Shown piece after piece: positions 10,518 to 21,302 of a stretch of 64,000 bases of DNA. Positions within the stretch are counted from its first letter, which is position 1. The number at the start of each line of letters is the position of its first letter. A program made the translations under genes and the position numbers. Location of the stretch: contig JAPYXD010000755.1 in the NCBI GenBank assembly GCA_030998225.1, forward strand, positions 3,521,501-3,585,500, read 5' to 3'. This DNA is from Diplolepis rosae (Eukaryota > Arthropoda > Insecta > Hymenoptera > Diplolepididae). Under the pieces are notes generated by a model. The model was given only the letters and a program-made list of their open reading frames with translations, did not search any database and was not told the DNA's origin.

Positions 10518-11916
10518 AGCATTCTTTCTCTTTATCTCATTGTTTTCCACCGTCGACTTTAAAACAGGAGTTTTAGGTTCTGAGTTACTAAAAGCATTCT
10601 GTTTAAAATATAAATTTTGAATAAAAATATCAAAACATTGCATATAGCTATAGAGTATGTGATGAATTATTCACATATGTATTTTATCTTTGAATCATAT
10701 TTTCTGCTTACTACTTTACTTTGCTTTGTTTCGGACATTTTTCTCGCTAAAAGATTTATTTTAGCCTCACGTTCCTGGATACATGAAATAACGCGAAAAT
10801 TTTAAGTTTTTGAAATACATAATAGAAGATGAAACTTTTAAGCTTATTAGTCTCATTTTTTCAAAATATTTTTAGACAAAACTCAAAGTTCTATATATGT
10901 ATGTCATTACATAAAGAATGCAAAGGTGCATTTTATGCTCGAAGACATCTCGGAAGCTGCACTTTCCAAGACTTTATTTGGTGGCCACTTTGGTCTCGTA
11001 GTTTTCACTAGCTTCTTAAGCTCTTCCATGGACTCTGATAAAACATACAATATATATATTACCATAGCTAATATTTTCAGTACACAAACATTTTTTTCAA
11101 ATCAATTAGTACGTAAATATTTTCCTAATGCACTTGCATTTTTATTGTACTAAAGCTTTCTTAATTCATCTATTTTATAATAGTTAGTTATAATAGCTAA
11201 TTCAGGCTTTTAAACCTGAGGATGGTAAAAATTGAAATGATCAAAAATTAATCTGTAAATACAAATGTTAATAGTGCAAAATTAATTTTTTTCAATTCAG
11301 AAAAGTATTGAATATCAACGCTTTCTCCCTCCCAACTTAACAAAAATATTCGAAATGAAAAATTCCTTCTCCTAATTAAGGAAAAAAATTCAAAATAATA
11401 ACATTTTCAAAGTTAACAAAAACTTAGGGGATCTATTCTGGAACCATTCAAATATTTTTCACATTCGATTTTATGTTTCTGTTCTCCACTAAATATCGTG
11501 AATAAAGATGGAATGGAATGGTAAAATCGCATGCGAAAAATTTCCGAGTGCTGTCCAGAATAAAGCCTTACTAATAGTTCTCCTGATAATTAATAAAAAT
11601 GTTTTAAAAAAAACATCCCTCTCTTATTGAAAAACAATTAATCAATATTTCCTCCCATCCATGTCTCTCAAAATGAATAAAATAATCAAATACCTACGTT
11701 TAGCATAAAAAAATTTGAAAATACCAAATTTTTTCTTTCAACTCAGAAAGAGTAATAAGAAGCACAATTTCCTGCCTTCCTGAACTTAATATAAATTTGA
11801 GATTTTGACTATTAGTAAACATAGAAAATGTATTTATTATGTCAACAAAATGTTTAATTACAATACATCATCTTCACATGAAATAAGTCACTTATTTAGA
11901 GTTTATTTTCGAAGGC
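10518..11916. other. AT-rich DNA without recognisable genes
   Basis: Only short stop-bounded frames; none shows a domain or coding composition I trust. Confidence 0.5.
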
Positions 11917-12162
11917 TTAGTTTTTTGGCGCGCCTGGGTGATGTAACCCCTTAATCAAATTGTACGTCGAAACACTTTGCGCTAACCAGCGTGCAAAAAC
12001 AGAACATTGCGTCCATGTGCCTTTTTTTCTGTTTCTTCTGTATTTTGATTGTAGTAGTGGCATATTTTGAGGCGAAGAAACGAAGTCATGCGCGTCCATG
12101 AGCATAGGCAACCAACGACGTTCAACTTCCACATTCGAACCAATAAAATTATCCCAGTTCAT
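11917..12162 (-). CDS. Small ORF of unknown nature
   Basis: An 81-codon frame from ATG 12162 (MNWDNFIGSNVEVERRWLP). It lies in a more GC-rich patch, divergent from the Tnp2-like gene that starts at 12454. Composition looks protein-like (Trp-rich, few runs), but I recognise no family. It could be an exon of a transposon gene or chance. Confidence 0.2.
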   Translation of the reverse strand: MNWDNFIGSNVEVERRWLPMLMDAHDFVSSPQNMPLLQSKYRRNRKKGTWTQCSVFARWLAQSVSTYNLIKGLHHPGAPKN

Positions 12163-12849
12163 ATCCTATTGGACTACGCAAAAGACGTGGTATACGCGGC
12201 TACTTAAAAAAATTAAATAGAACAGCGTTGATTGGTAGTATTTGCGCCTGTGTGATAGTCACGCGGTTGAAGCCGAGCAGCCGAGTTCGAGATGCAATAT
12301 TCGTATCAAATGTTAAGTACATAACAGTAATATGTGTCGTTTAAAACTATATAAATACTGAAAGAATCGGGATTTTAATTACAGTCTATTCATACATAAT
12401 TAAGGAATCAATTATTCTCCGCTGCAGAATTAGACGCATTTCTTGTGAGAAACATGAGTTCCAGTGATAGTGATGATAATGCGTGTACAAATAAAAGACC
12501 GATAAACAGAAGCTACAAACAAAATCTTAATGAAAACAAAAATATTCATCTGAGAACTGCTCAACGTTGGAAATCGAAATTAGATTTTGGAATAAATGCA
12601 GGTAAAAATATTCTCCTTTTATATGTATATATAAACTCTCATTTTAGATTAGGAAATAAAGCGTTAGAATTCGGAAGACGGGGACACTCAACCTCAATAT
12701 TCGATTTTGTCATTCTAATAATAAAATAGTTCAATTGGATACTTTTTCGCTTTGTAGAGCCGATTTTTCTAATTGTACGTCAAAAATTTCGATACTACTA
12801 TTTAATAAATACAATGAAATTTTTGAATTTTGAGGCTAAGACCTTTTAG

Positions 12850-13195
12850 AACTTTTTACATTCTCATCATGGATGAGAAGGTATTGGTTTTATGTGAAAA
12901 ATGACTTTCGAAAATTTCATCAAATCTTTACGTTTTGAAACCCCCTGAGTCCGAAAAAGGGGTTTTTACGAAAGTGTCTGTCTGTCTGTCTGTCTGTAGG
13001 TCGTGTGCGGCATAACTCTCGATAGAATTATCAGATTGAATTGAGCTGCATACACTTTATCGGAACCGAAAAAGTAAGGACAAGTTCGTTAACCAGCCAC
13101 ATCCAATCAAAATTGAGGGATTGAGCACTACTTTTGTGTTTTTGAAAATAATTTTTTGAAAAAATCAAAAATTTTAATACTGGTTTTAGATAGTA
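12850..13195 (+). repeat. Dispersed repeat with (TGTC)n core, copy 1
   Basis: The segment recurs inverted at 53430-53780. Shared landmarks in order: TTCTCATCATGGATGAGAAG, a run of GTCTGTCTG, GGTCGTGTGCGG, then GGGATTGAGCACTACTTTTG. The two copies appear roughly 80-85% identical by eye. Noncoding; it lies in the intron of the Tnp2-like gene. Confidence 0.8.
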
Positions 13196-13196
13196 C

Positions 13197-13798
13197 AAAA
13201 ATAGATAATTTTGCTTTCAAGAATAGCAACATTATTATTGAAGGGCCAATTTTAATGGGAAAAGATTATTTTTTATGAAAAAAATTTGAAACACAAAAAA
13301 ATAATCTTAATAATAAATTTTATTTTTGCCCAAACTTATTTTCTTATCGCTTCGAGGCAAATTTTTGAAAATGATGCGATTCTAATAAATTATGGTTCAT
13401 TTTTTTAGAAAAAAAGATTCTCTACAACTTGACTGTTTCCTATTATTGAAATTAAATTAATTATTATCAAATACAGCAATTTGTTTATAAAAATTTTGTT
13501 TTGAAAAATAGTTTTTTTATAATTTCAGCCATTAAAGAATTCATTTCCAAAAATCGGAAACTGTCAAGTTGTAGAGAATCTTTTTCCTAAAAAAATAAAC
13601 CGTGATTTATTATAATCGCATCATTTTTAAAAATTTGGCTCGAAGCGATAAGAAAATAAGTTTGGGCAAAAATGAAATTTATTAATAACATTATTTTTTT
13701 ATGTTTCAAATTTTTTTCATGAAAAATAATCTTTTCTCTTTCAAATTAGCCCTTCAAAAATAATATTGCTATTCTTGAAAGCAAAATTATCTATTTTA
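13197..13798. repeat. Large inverted repeat, arms about 244 bp
   Basis: The left arm 13197-13440 reads as the reverse complement of 13556-13798, with about 115 bases between. Shared words include ATAGATAATTTTGCTTTCAA, CTTATCGCTTCGAG(G/C) and GATTCTCTACAACTTGAC. The arms are AT-rich and noncoding. It may be a foldback element; it directly follows the dispersed repeat ending at 13195 and precedes the Tc1 element. Confidence 0.85.
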
Positions 13799-14067
13799 GC
13801 CTGAGGTCTAATTTTCGTGATCGTACTACCTTAAATGAAGTCTACGATTCAACAAGAGCGAGTTCTCGATTTTTCGAAAACTATTAGAGATTTTTGAAGT
13901 TTTTCTCTTTTTTAATGAAAGTACATTCAAAGGACTACAGCGCAATTACCAAGGCGATGCAGTAGCGCTCGAATCGTCTGAGAGAGCAGACGTGAGTCAT
14001 AACGAGTTCTGTGTACGCGAAACGTTTTGAAGCGGTCTCCTTGTGTACCCATCCAAAGGGACCACTT

Positions 14068-15491
14068 ATGTCCTACATAGCCGCTGCTAAATACATCAAA
14101 AAGTCGAAATCGTTCTTGAAGAAGTGGGTTGAGCGTTATAAAGCCAATAAAACAGTCGACGATCTGCCTAAAAGAGGCAAATCGCGAGCAACAACGAGCA
14201 AGCAGGATAAAGCGATCATAAAGCTGTTCGAGCGTCTTCCCACTCTACGGTTACGAGAGGCCAGGGCTATTCTAGCAAAAAAGAGAGTCAACATCAGTAT
14301 AAACACCATTCGACAGCGTCTGGATGAATCGAATATAAAATACCGTAGCACGAGGCAAAAATCCCTGCTTTCAGAAACCCATATGGAAAAACGAAAGGCA
14401 TGGGCTGCTGAAAATCTCGACCGTGACTGGTCGAATTTCATTTTTTCTGATGAAGCGTCGTTCTGGGCATGGGTTCCCATAAAGTCTGCGAACTTCAGCG
14501 AACCGTTAAACACAACGTGAAGGTCCATGTTTGGGGATGCTTCTCACAGCGCAGTTTTGGGTGTTTAGAGCTCTTCACCGAGAACATGAATGCTCAGAAA
14601 ATGCTCCAAACAGAGCTGGGTAACTATTTCAAATGAATCCATTTCAAATACCTATTTGAAATGCAAAATGCCATTTTCCATTTTGTATTTTAAATTGGAA
14701 GAAGAAAACCATTTTCCATTTTAAATAGGTTTTCAACCTATTTTCAACTTAAAATACTATCTTCTAGTTTTTTTTTGGTTCTGCCCTGGACAAGTAAAAG
14801 TACATTTTGGCTTCCCACCGGAGAAATGCTGCCATTGGTCAAAATTTGGCGCTCGATTTAAAATCGAATTAATTTAATTCGATATTGAATCGCGCGCCAG
14901 TTTACAGCCGATGGCAGAATTTCTCCAGCGGGAAGCCAACACGCGCTGCTCGCGCAGGCAGCCATTTTTCGAAACACTGATTTTATTTCACTATTTAGTT
15001 AGGCAGCGATGATTTTGCGCCCAAAAAGAAGATCCATGTGGGACGCAATATTCGAGAAGCAATTGCTACTTAAAGCAAATGAACACATCCGCAAAGAATA
15101 ATAAATATTCTTGATGTAATTTTTTGTATTATTAAAAATCCATTTTGCATTTTGTACTAACCAATTTCAAATATACATTTTGCATTTTTCATTTTAAATA
15201 GAAAATAGGAAACCATTTTCTATTTTGCATTTTAAATGGATTTTGCGAAACTATTTTGCATTTTACATTTTAAATACATTTTGAGAACCATCGAATCCAA
15301 TCAAAAATGTCTGGAGTGTTTTAAAGAGGAAGCTTGCGGGAAAACGTGTGTTCACCCTAAAACAGCTCTCGCAAAAAATCAGGAAGATATGGAAAGAATT
15401 ACCAACGGACTACGCTGAAAAATTAGTGGAAAGCATGCCGAAAAGGTGCCAGGCCATTCTGGACATCGATGGGGACTGGACTATCTATTAA
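14068..15491 (+). pseudogene. Tc1-like transposase, disrupted
   Basis: The first ATG is 14068, although the frame is open from 14011. The N-terminal half has a helix-turn-helix DNA-binding region (SYIAAAKYIKKSKSFLKKWV; GKSRATTSKQDK) and the first catalytic Asp (FIFSDEASFWAW). The frame shifts near 14480-14520; VKVHVWGCFSQ continues in another frame. Insertion at about 14609-15285 replaced the region of the second Asp. The C-terminus resumes as NPIKNVWSVLKRKL and ends TIY at 15489-15491. The usual NPIEN motif has Glu as third catalytic residue; here it is Lys. Dead by at least three independent changes. Confidence 0.8.
14609..15285. mobile_element. Nested insertion, hAT-like left end with 133-bp hairpin
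   Basis: It begins CAGAGCTGGGTAACTATTTC, which resembles hAT termini, and consists largely of reiterated CATTTTGCATTTT/AAATAC words. At 14807-14939 is a long imperfect palindrome: TTGGCTTCCC...GGGAAGCCAA outside, and GGCGCTCGATTT...CGCGCGCC inside. A short coding-like tail (MILRPKRRSMWDAIF) follows near 15010-15100. No matching right terminus is seen, so the hAT assignment is tentative. Confidence 0.45.
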
Positions 15492-15599
15492 GTAGTAGCG
15501 CCGTAGTCCTTCGAGAGCACTTTTATTCAAAATGAAAACGTTTTAAAATCTCTAATAGTTTTCGAAAAATCGAGGACTCGCTCTTGTTGAACAGACTGT

Positions 15600-16590
15600 A
15601 TATGGAAAACTCCCACCTTATCGAAATCTTCTATTTTCGTGTTATTTATTGTGGAAGTTTGACCCTCACGTGGTAGGTCTAGGAGGAGTCACATTAAAAA
15701 TTGTATGTGAAAAAAATAAACTGTTGCTTTCTTGCTATGTATGTTTATTTTGACTTGAATTAACTTCGTTAAAAGTTTCAACAAGGAAAGAATTTTGAAT
15801 ATACGATATTTTTCTGTTTTCTCCTTTCAAACTTTTACATCACGTGAATTCCAATTTTATAATATATTTCAATGATCTATGTAAGACCATAGCGCTTGAT
15901 TCTATTCATATTACAAAATAATACCTTTTCATGTGTCGTTTCAGCTTAACAAAATTTACTTCAGGTTGTGAATTTCGGATTATAAAGTATTATTCTTAAA
16001 CATGTGTGTTAATTTCATAAGTCTGCAGAAATAAAAAACCAGTTTTTTCAGAATTTGTTTTTTCTAAAATCTGTAAAATATTCATATTCTGGACAAATTT
16101 TATTCCAGAATTGTCACAATTAACCTCGGGACATTCAGAGATACAGCCAAGTGTCAACAGTAATATGCTGGTACTTTCATCTGAAATTCATATGGACATT
16201 AATGAAAATATTGCGTTGCCACGTAGAAAAAGAAGTTTTCATCCCAATTATTCTATTTCAAAACTGTTTCTTTAAGCTATGTATTCTTTATAGAAAACCT
16301 TCAGATCTTATGGTATTTTACAATAATGATTAATAAGAATTTACGACATTTACAAAGCCATTCAGCCATTATCTTACGAAGAAAAATGTATAAAGTTCTA
16401 TAATTATTCATTTTTGCCATCGTTGTCTCCATAAATCCACTTGAATATATGGTAAAATATCATGTACCTAATATCTGCGAAAAGAAATTTAAATCAAATT
16501 AAAACCAAAATTATATTAAAATCAACTCAGATTTTATTTCTTTTTCTTATAAAATGTATACATCCTGTGAAATGACCCATTATTTTTTCA
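15600..16590. other. Intron sequence, no gene seen
   Basis: AT-rich remainder of the Tnp2-like gene's intron, between the Tc1 right end and the acceptor at 16591. Confidence 0.5.
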
Positions 16591-19011
16591 GATAAAAAAG
16601 AAGAAGCTAAGAAGAAGAGATCAGCTTCATCGACATCATATTCAACGAAAACAAGCACAGATAGCTCATCAGACATTGATATAAGTCATGTGAACGAGTC
16701 TTCCGCAGAAGATGATTCTTCTTTCACATCCAATTCAGACGACCATAATTGTATTCAGAACCATTTTTGTGTGCAATCTGATGACCACTTAAAACCACCT
16801 ACTATCGTATTACCACAACATATTATCCCATTACCGAAATATAATGACAAATCGCTAAAGAGTAGTGGAAATAATATGCCGCCCGAAATTCATACCTTAT
16901 TTGCAGAAGCTGACAACGAATCAGATTTTTTAGATATGGTGAGAGTTTAAACATTGGGATATAAGTGATTATTACCTCTCGGACATTTGTAATCCACCAG
17001 CCAGCGTTATTAAGTACCACTTTTATTGTATAACCTGTTTAATACCTCTCGAAGTCGGTACTACGAAAAAAAAGTTTAAAAAATGTAGCAAGATATGTGA
17101 TAAATGTCTACAGAAATATAAATTGTCGATGAACTCGCCAAACTGTTTAATGTCTATTAGCATTGAGTATCAGCTGAAAACGCTTGTATAAACAGATAAA
17201 ATTAGAAACAATTTATTTAAAAATCTGAACGCCATACAGCAAAATCATAAAAATGACAGAAATATTCGAAATGTGTACGACAGTGAATTATATAGGAGAA
17301 TATTATCATAATCGCAAAAACAGGGACCACGTGTAATTATTTTAACGTAAATTTTTTATACTGGTGGTGCGGCATTATTCAACAGTCCAATAGAATCTTT
17401 CTGGCCAATACTTATTATTTTAAATAAATTCCCGGCACATTTACGTTTCAAATATCCTATTCTCGCAGGAATATGGAAGGGAAAGAAAGAGCTGAAACCT
17501 TCCTTGATGAATATGTACCTCGAATCTTACTGAAGCCTCTATTATGCAGTGTGGATACTGTAGTGCGACCTATTTTGCAGAATCATGTTCAGTACAATGG
17601 GCATTACGGTTGTTCTTGGTGCTACAGTTATCATGTTTGGATTGACGGTTCAATGCGTTATCTCATGAAAGAAACAGACCCAGTACCTAGGACTCACGAT
17701 TTTCATATGGAGGATGTACAATCTGCCGTTACAGCAACTCAGAAATCTCGTAAAAGAAAGAACACAAAAAATCTTCAAAAGGAAACATTTATCAAGGGTG
17801 TTAAAGGATATTCTGTGTTATCGGAATTGTCAAGAATCGATATGGTATGGAGTTTCGTGAGAGATTACCTTCATGCAGATTTTCTCGGAGTTGCCGTTCA
17901 TACATGGAAAACTTGGAATAATCGCAACAGTCTAATCCACCTTTTCAAATCGGATGTCGATAAAATTAACGAAGGAATTGTACAAATGACTCCTCCACAC
18001 GAGAATCATCGTCTGTCGAGACCTGTAACATCGGAAAAGTGTAAATAGAAGGCAACAGAATGGCGATCCTGGCTACTATTCTATGCTGAACCCTGTCTAC
18101 AAGGAATTTTAAACGAATGTGCTTTGAAACATTTTGCATTGTTCTCTAATTCATTATTCACTATACGCCAAAGAAATATTACTTCAGAGGAATTGGACCA
18201 ATGTGAATTAGACTTGTTAAATTTTGGCGGATCATTTGAGATACTTCATGGAGAAGGTTTCGTTACTTTCAACGTGCGCAGTCTTCTACATTTGGTTCCG
18301 AGTGTTAGAAAAAGTGGTCCAATATGGAGCTCTTCAACTTTTGCGTCTGAAAATACCATTTTTTATTTGAAACAATGTGTACATAGTCCAAAAGGAATAT
18401 ACGACCGGATGGCGATGAGTACACTGCAGGTTAATGTTTTCAAAAGCGTTGTACAAGAATCAACGGAAATATCTCCTTGCTTATCCTACTGCGAATCACT
18501 TTTCTCTAGAAACATAGTACAAAATTACTGTTGTAGTAGCGCTCAGGATGTTGTTTTTCTAGGGAAGGGAAACAAAGATTCAGATTATTTAAAGTTATCT
18601 CAAGAAAGCACGGACAGTTTTTCGTCTCTTCAATGGAGAATACATAAGAATTTTAAAACTATTGTATTTTGAAGAAGAAAGTTGGGCAGAAGTTCGATAT
18701 TTTATAATAGAAAAATTATTATTAACTTGTGGTACTAAGGATTCTCCATGTAAGAATTGTAACATCAATGATCTTCATGTAAAGAATATAATTAAAATTC
18801 TTGACGATAAAACGGAAAAAGAAGTCATACCACTTTCGACAATCAGTGACAAATGCGTTTTTATCAATGTAGATAATGAAATATATCTTTCTACACTTTC
18901 AAACACAGTTGAATTTCAGTAGAGCTTGATATTTTAAGAAGGCCAAAACACAAAATCATATACATACGAGTTTTCTCTGCTCAATTTAAAAATATGTTGA
19001 AAATTTGTCTC

Positions 19012-19977
19012 ACTTTAATTCTAGAGAAGAATAATTCTTCCACCCAGTCTACTTTCATATTGATTCGGACTTGTTCCAGATTCTGTGTTTCAGACGGACA
19101 GATTCAGGATCCAACCAGACTTTTTAACATTTGTACTTTAATTCTAGCGAATAATAATTTTTACACCCGGACTACTTTCAGATTAATTTGGACTTGATCC
19201 AGATTTTGTGTTTCAGACGGACAGATTCAGGATTCTACCAGACATTTTTCCATTTGCACTTTAATTCTAGCGAATAATAATTATTTCATAGCGCTTCTTT
19301 TGAAAATCCGATTTTCGTTACCTGCGAAGCGGGACGAAACTGCGATTTTCAACCCTAGGGGCGAAACTTTAAAGGTAGCGTGGCAAACCGCACTTTCGTC
19401 TCGCTTTACAGGTACCGAAAATCAAATTCTCGAAACAGTTGCTGTGAAAAATAGTATACATTACTCGAAACAAAACACAGCGAATGCAACTCGTGTGACT
19501 GCAGCTCTCGCTTTGCTCGGGCAGCAAACTTCACACTTGTTTGCAATCGCTGTGTTTCGCCCCTTGTAATGTAAGATACTATTACACCCGGACTACTTTC
19601 AGATTAATTCGGACTTGCTCCAGATTCCGTATGTTTGTCCGAACTTATTTCGGTTTAAATCGGACTCGTTCCGGAGTGGAAGATCTCGTCCGGAGTAGTT
19701 TCAGATTAGACCCGACTACGTTTTATGTACACTTAGAGGAAAATTATTTCAGGTTCCTAATTCTGGATGAATCCCAGATAAAATCGGACTCTGTCGGGAG
19801 TCGAAATTTGTTGTCCGGATGATTTTCGGACTTAACCAAACAAATTACTCACTATTTTCGTACAATTTTCGGATAAAGCCGGATATCTTCCAGAGAAAAA
19901 TCGTTAATGGGATTGATTTCGGATATGTACGGACCAATTTCGGAATCCGAAACTCGTGCAATTTTTAGCAGGGTTCC
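19012..19977. repeat. Tandem repeat array, about 124-bp units with CGGACT motifs
   Basis: Unit starts (CTTTAATTCTAG) fall at 19012, 19136 and 19259. Each unit has CGGACT, TTTCAGATTAATTCGGACTTG and GACGGACAGATTCAGGAT words. The third unit is split by the insertion at 19285-19582. Beyond it, shorter degenerate CGGAC/TTTCGG repeats continue until TTTTTAGCAGGG at about 19972. It sits directly after the Tnp2-like gene, so these may be subterminal repeats of that transposon (inference). They end where Gypsy copy B begins. Confidence 0.7.
19285..19582. repeat. Double-hairpin insertion (MITE-like)
   Basis: It interrupts the third tandem unit. Hairpin 1, 19310-19423: GATTTTCGTTACCTGCGAAG pairs with CTTTACAGGTACCGAAAATC. 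Hairpin 2, 19456-19573: CGAAACAAAACACAGCGA pairs with TCGCTGTGTTTCGCCC, with TACATTAC and GTAATGTA at its base. No coding capacity is credible. Confidence 0.65.
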
Positions 19978-21302
19978 TATTTCAATTTCTTTTAATATTC
20001 CTTCACGTTAATTTTTTAATTTTGGTGAAGTTTCACGTTTTTTTTAAGTTCTTGATCCATTTTCCCAAGGAGTTCCATTTGTTGTAACAAAATATGCATA
20101 ATTATCTTTTCGCATAGTTAATTGATCGCGACATTCAACTATATTTTTCCTCGTTATAATTTTTTCTGTTTAAGAATTTATAGGAGGAGGTTCTGGGGGT
20201 GGACGATTATAATTATCATGATCATTATCGTTTTTCCCAGAATTCATTTGAGATATTCGGTTTAGTTTAAATTTTTTTTTCAAAATAAGGCTCTTTAAAT
20301 TCTTCTTCCAATTTTTCTTCATGGTTTTCTTCAAACTTCTCTTCAAAATTTTCCTCAAGATTATCTTCAAAATTTTCTTCAAAATTCTGTTCAAAATTTT
20401 TTTCGAAATTTTCTTGAAAATCTTCAAATTTTTTTTCCAAATTTTCATCATAATTTTCTCCATCGTTTCCTCCGTGTCAGGTTTCAATGTCGTTGATTTC
20501 ATCTTCTGAGGTTGAAAAATAATTTTCACGTTCTTCGCTTTCAAATCCATTAATATTTTATGTCTTCTTGACATTCTTCTTTTTTTTGTTTCTTGCTTGA
20601 GTTTGTTTTGAATAATCTGAATAATCAGGATCAGAGTCGGAATCTGATTCTACTTTTGTTCGGCTTCGCTTTCGCGTATTTATTTCTGGTAATACATCTT
20701 CATATATTTGTTTTCTTGGTCTACCTCTGTTTCTTTTCGTTTAAGATGGAATATTTTTTTAATTTGTAGTAATAGTCTTCCATGATAAATTTCCGCATTT
20801 TTTGGAAAATACTGGATATAATAAAAATATTGTCATAAAGATAAGTCTTGAAGCCAGATTTTTGAATACATTTGTGTATTTTAAAATATTCTTACTGATC
20901 TCACTGAATAATTCTTCACTAAGAAATTCCTGGAATTATTCTGGGATTTTTGAGTCCATATTTAATATTTGGGCTTCCAAAATTTCGCTTAAACGATGTA
21001 CGTCGTCTGGTATGATTTCTGGATTCAAATTTCTTTGTTTTTAAGGTCTTACCTCATTTTCAGAGTTTTCTTGTTTATTCCTTGTGAAAGTTTTCTTGCA
21101 AAACATTTTTTCTTGAGAAGAGATAAAAGTATCATTGTCATCAACTTGTAAATATCTTGGTTTCTGTTCGTTATCAGCAATAGGGTTTCTTGAGAGAGCG
21201 TCTGCATTTACATTCATTTTTCCTGCTTTGTAGATTACATCAAAATCATATTCTGCTAAATTGTCTAATTTATTTCATGCTCTTCCAAAGTATTTGCATA
21301 TA
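19978..21302 (-). pseudogene. Gypsy-M RNase H tail, AT-hook linker, macro-domain start
   Basis: After the mariner, RT resumes as YANTLEEHE, then jumps to the RNase H end (EYDFDVIYKAGKMNVNADAL SRNP). The body of RNase H is deleted here. The linker has an AT-hook core (RGRPRK), a Glu/Asn/Phe repeat region (FEEN-type, about 20280-20460) and PPPEPPP. Then VECRDQLTMRKDNYAYFV marks the macro-like domain (20139 downward). The frame decays by stops and ends near 19978. A Lys-rich reading of the same segment is only the wrong frame. Confidence 0.7.

Larger units (their letters stand above)
13838..15599 (+). mobile_element. Tc1-like DNA transposon with nested insertion
   Basis: Terminal inverted repeats of about 50 bp are visible: TTCAACAAGAGCGAG...AACTATTAGAGATTTT at 13849-13896 and its inverse at 15545-15592. 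Between them is a Tc1-type transposase interrupted by foreign sequence at 14609-15285. The outermost bases and the TA target duplication are unclear. Confidence 0.8.
12454..18922 (+). pseudogene. Two-exon Tnp2/CACTA(EnSpm)-like transposase, broken
   Basis: Exon 1 runs from ATG 12454 (MSSSDSDDNACTNK) to 12601. The donor GTAAAA and the acceptor TTTTTTCAG before 16592 join it in phase to DKKEEAKKKR. The intron is about 4 kb. Exon 2 has a Ser-rich start, a CxxC block (YCITCLIPL; CDKCLQK), a block ending FPAHLRFKYPILAGIW, then GCSWCYSYHVW, DYLHADFLGVAVHTWKTW and FNVRSLLHLVPSVR. This order matches insect proteins of the CACTA/Tnp2 type with a DUF4218-like region. Breaks: frame changes near 16945, 17475 and 18660, and stops near 17190, 17310, 17350 and 18048. 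It ends EFQ at 18922. Family role is DNA cut-and-paste transposition; this copy cannot make the full protein. Confidence 0.65.

Noticed and set aside
20170..20574. Lys/Ile-rich minus-strand protein
   Set aside because: It is the wrong frame of the acidic FEEN-type linker in Gypsy copy B.
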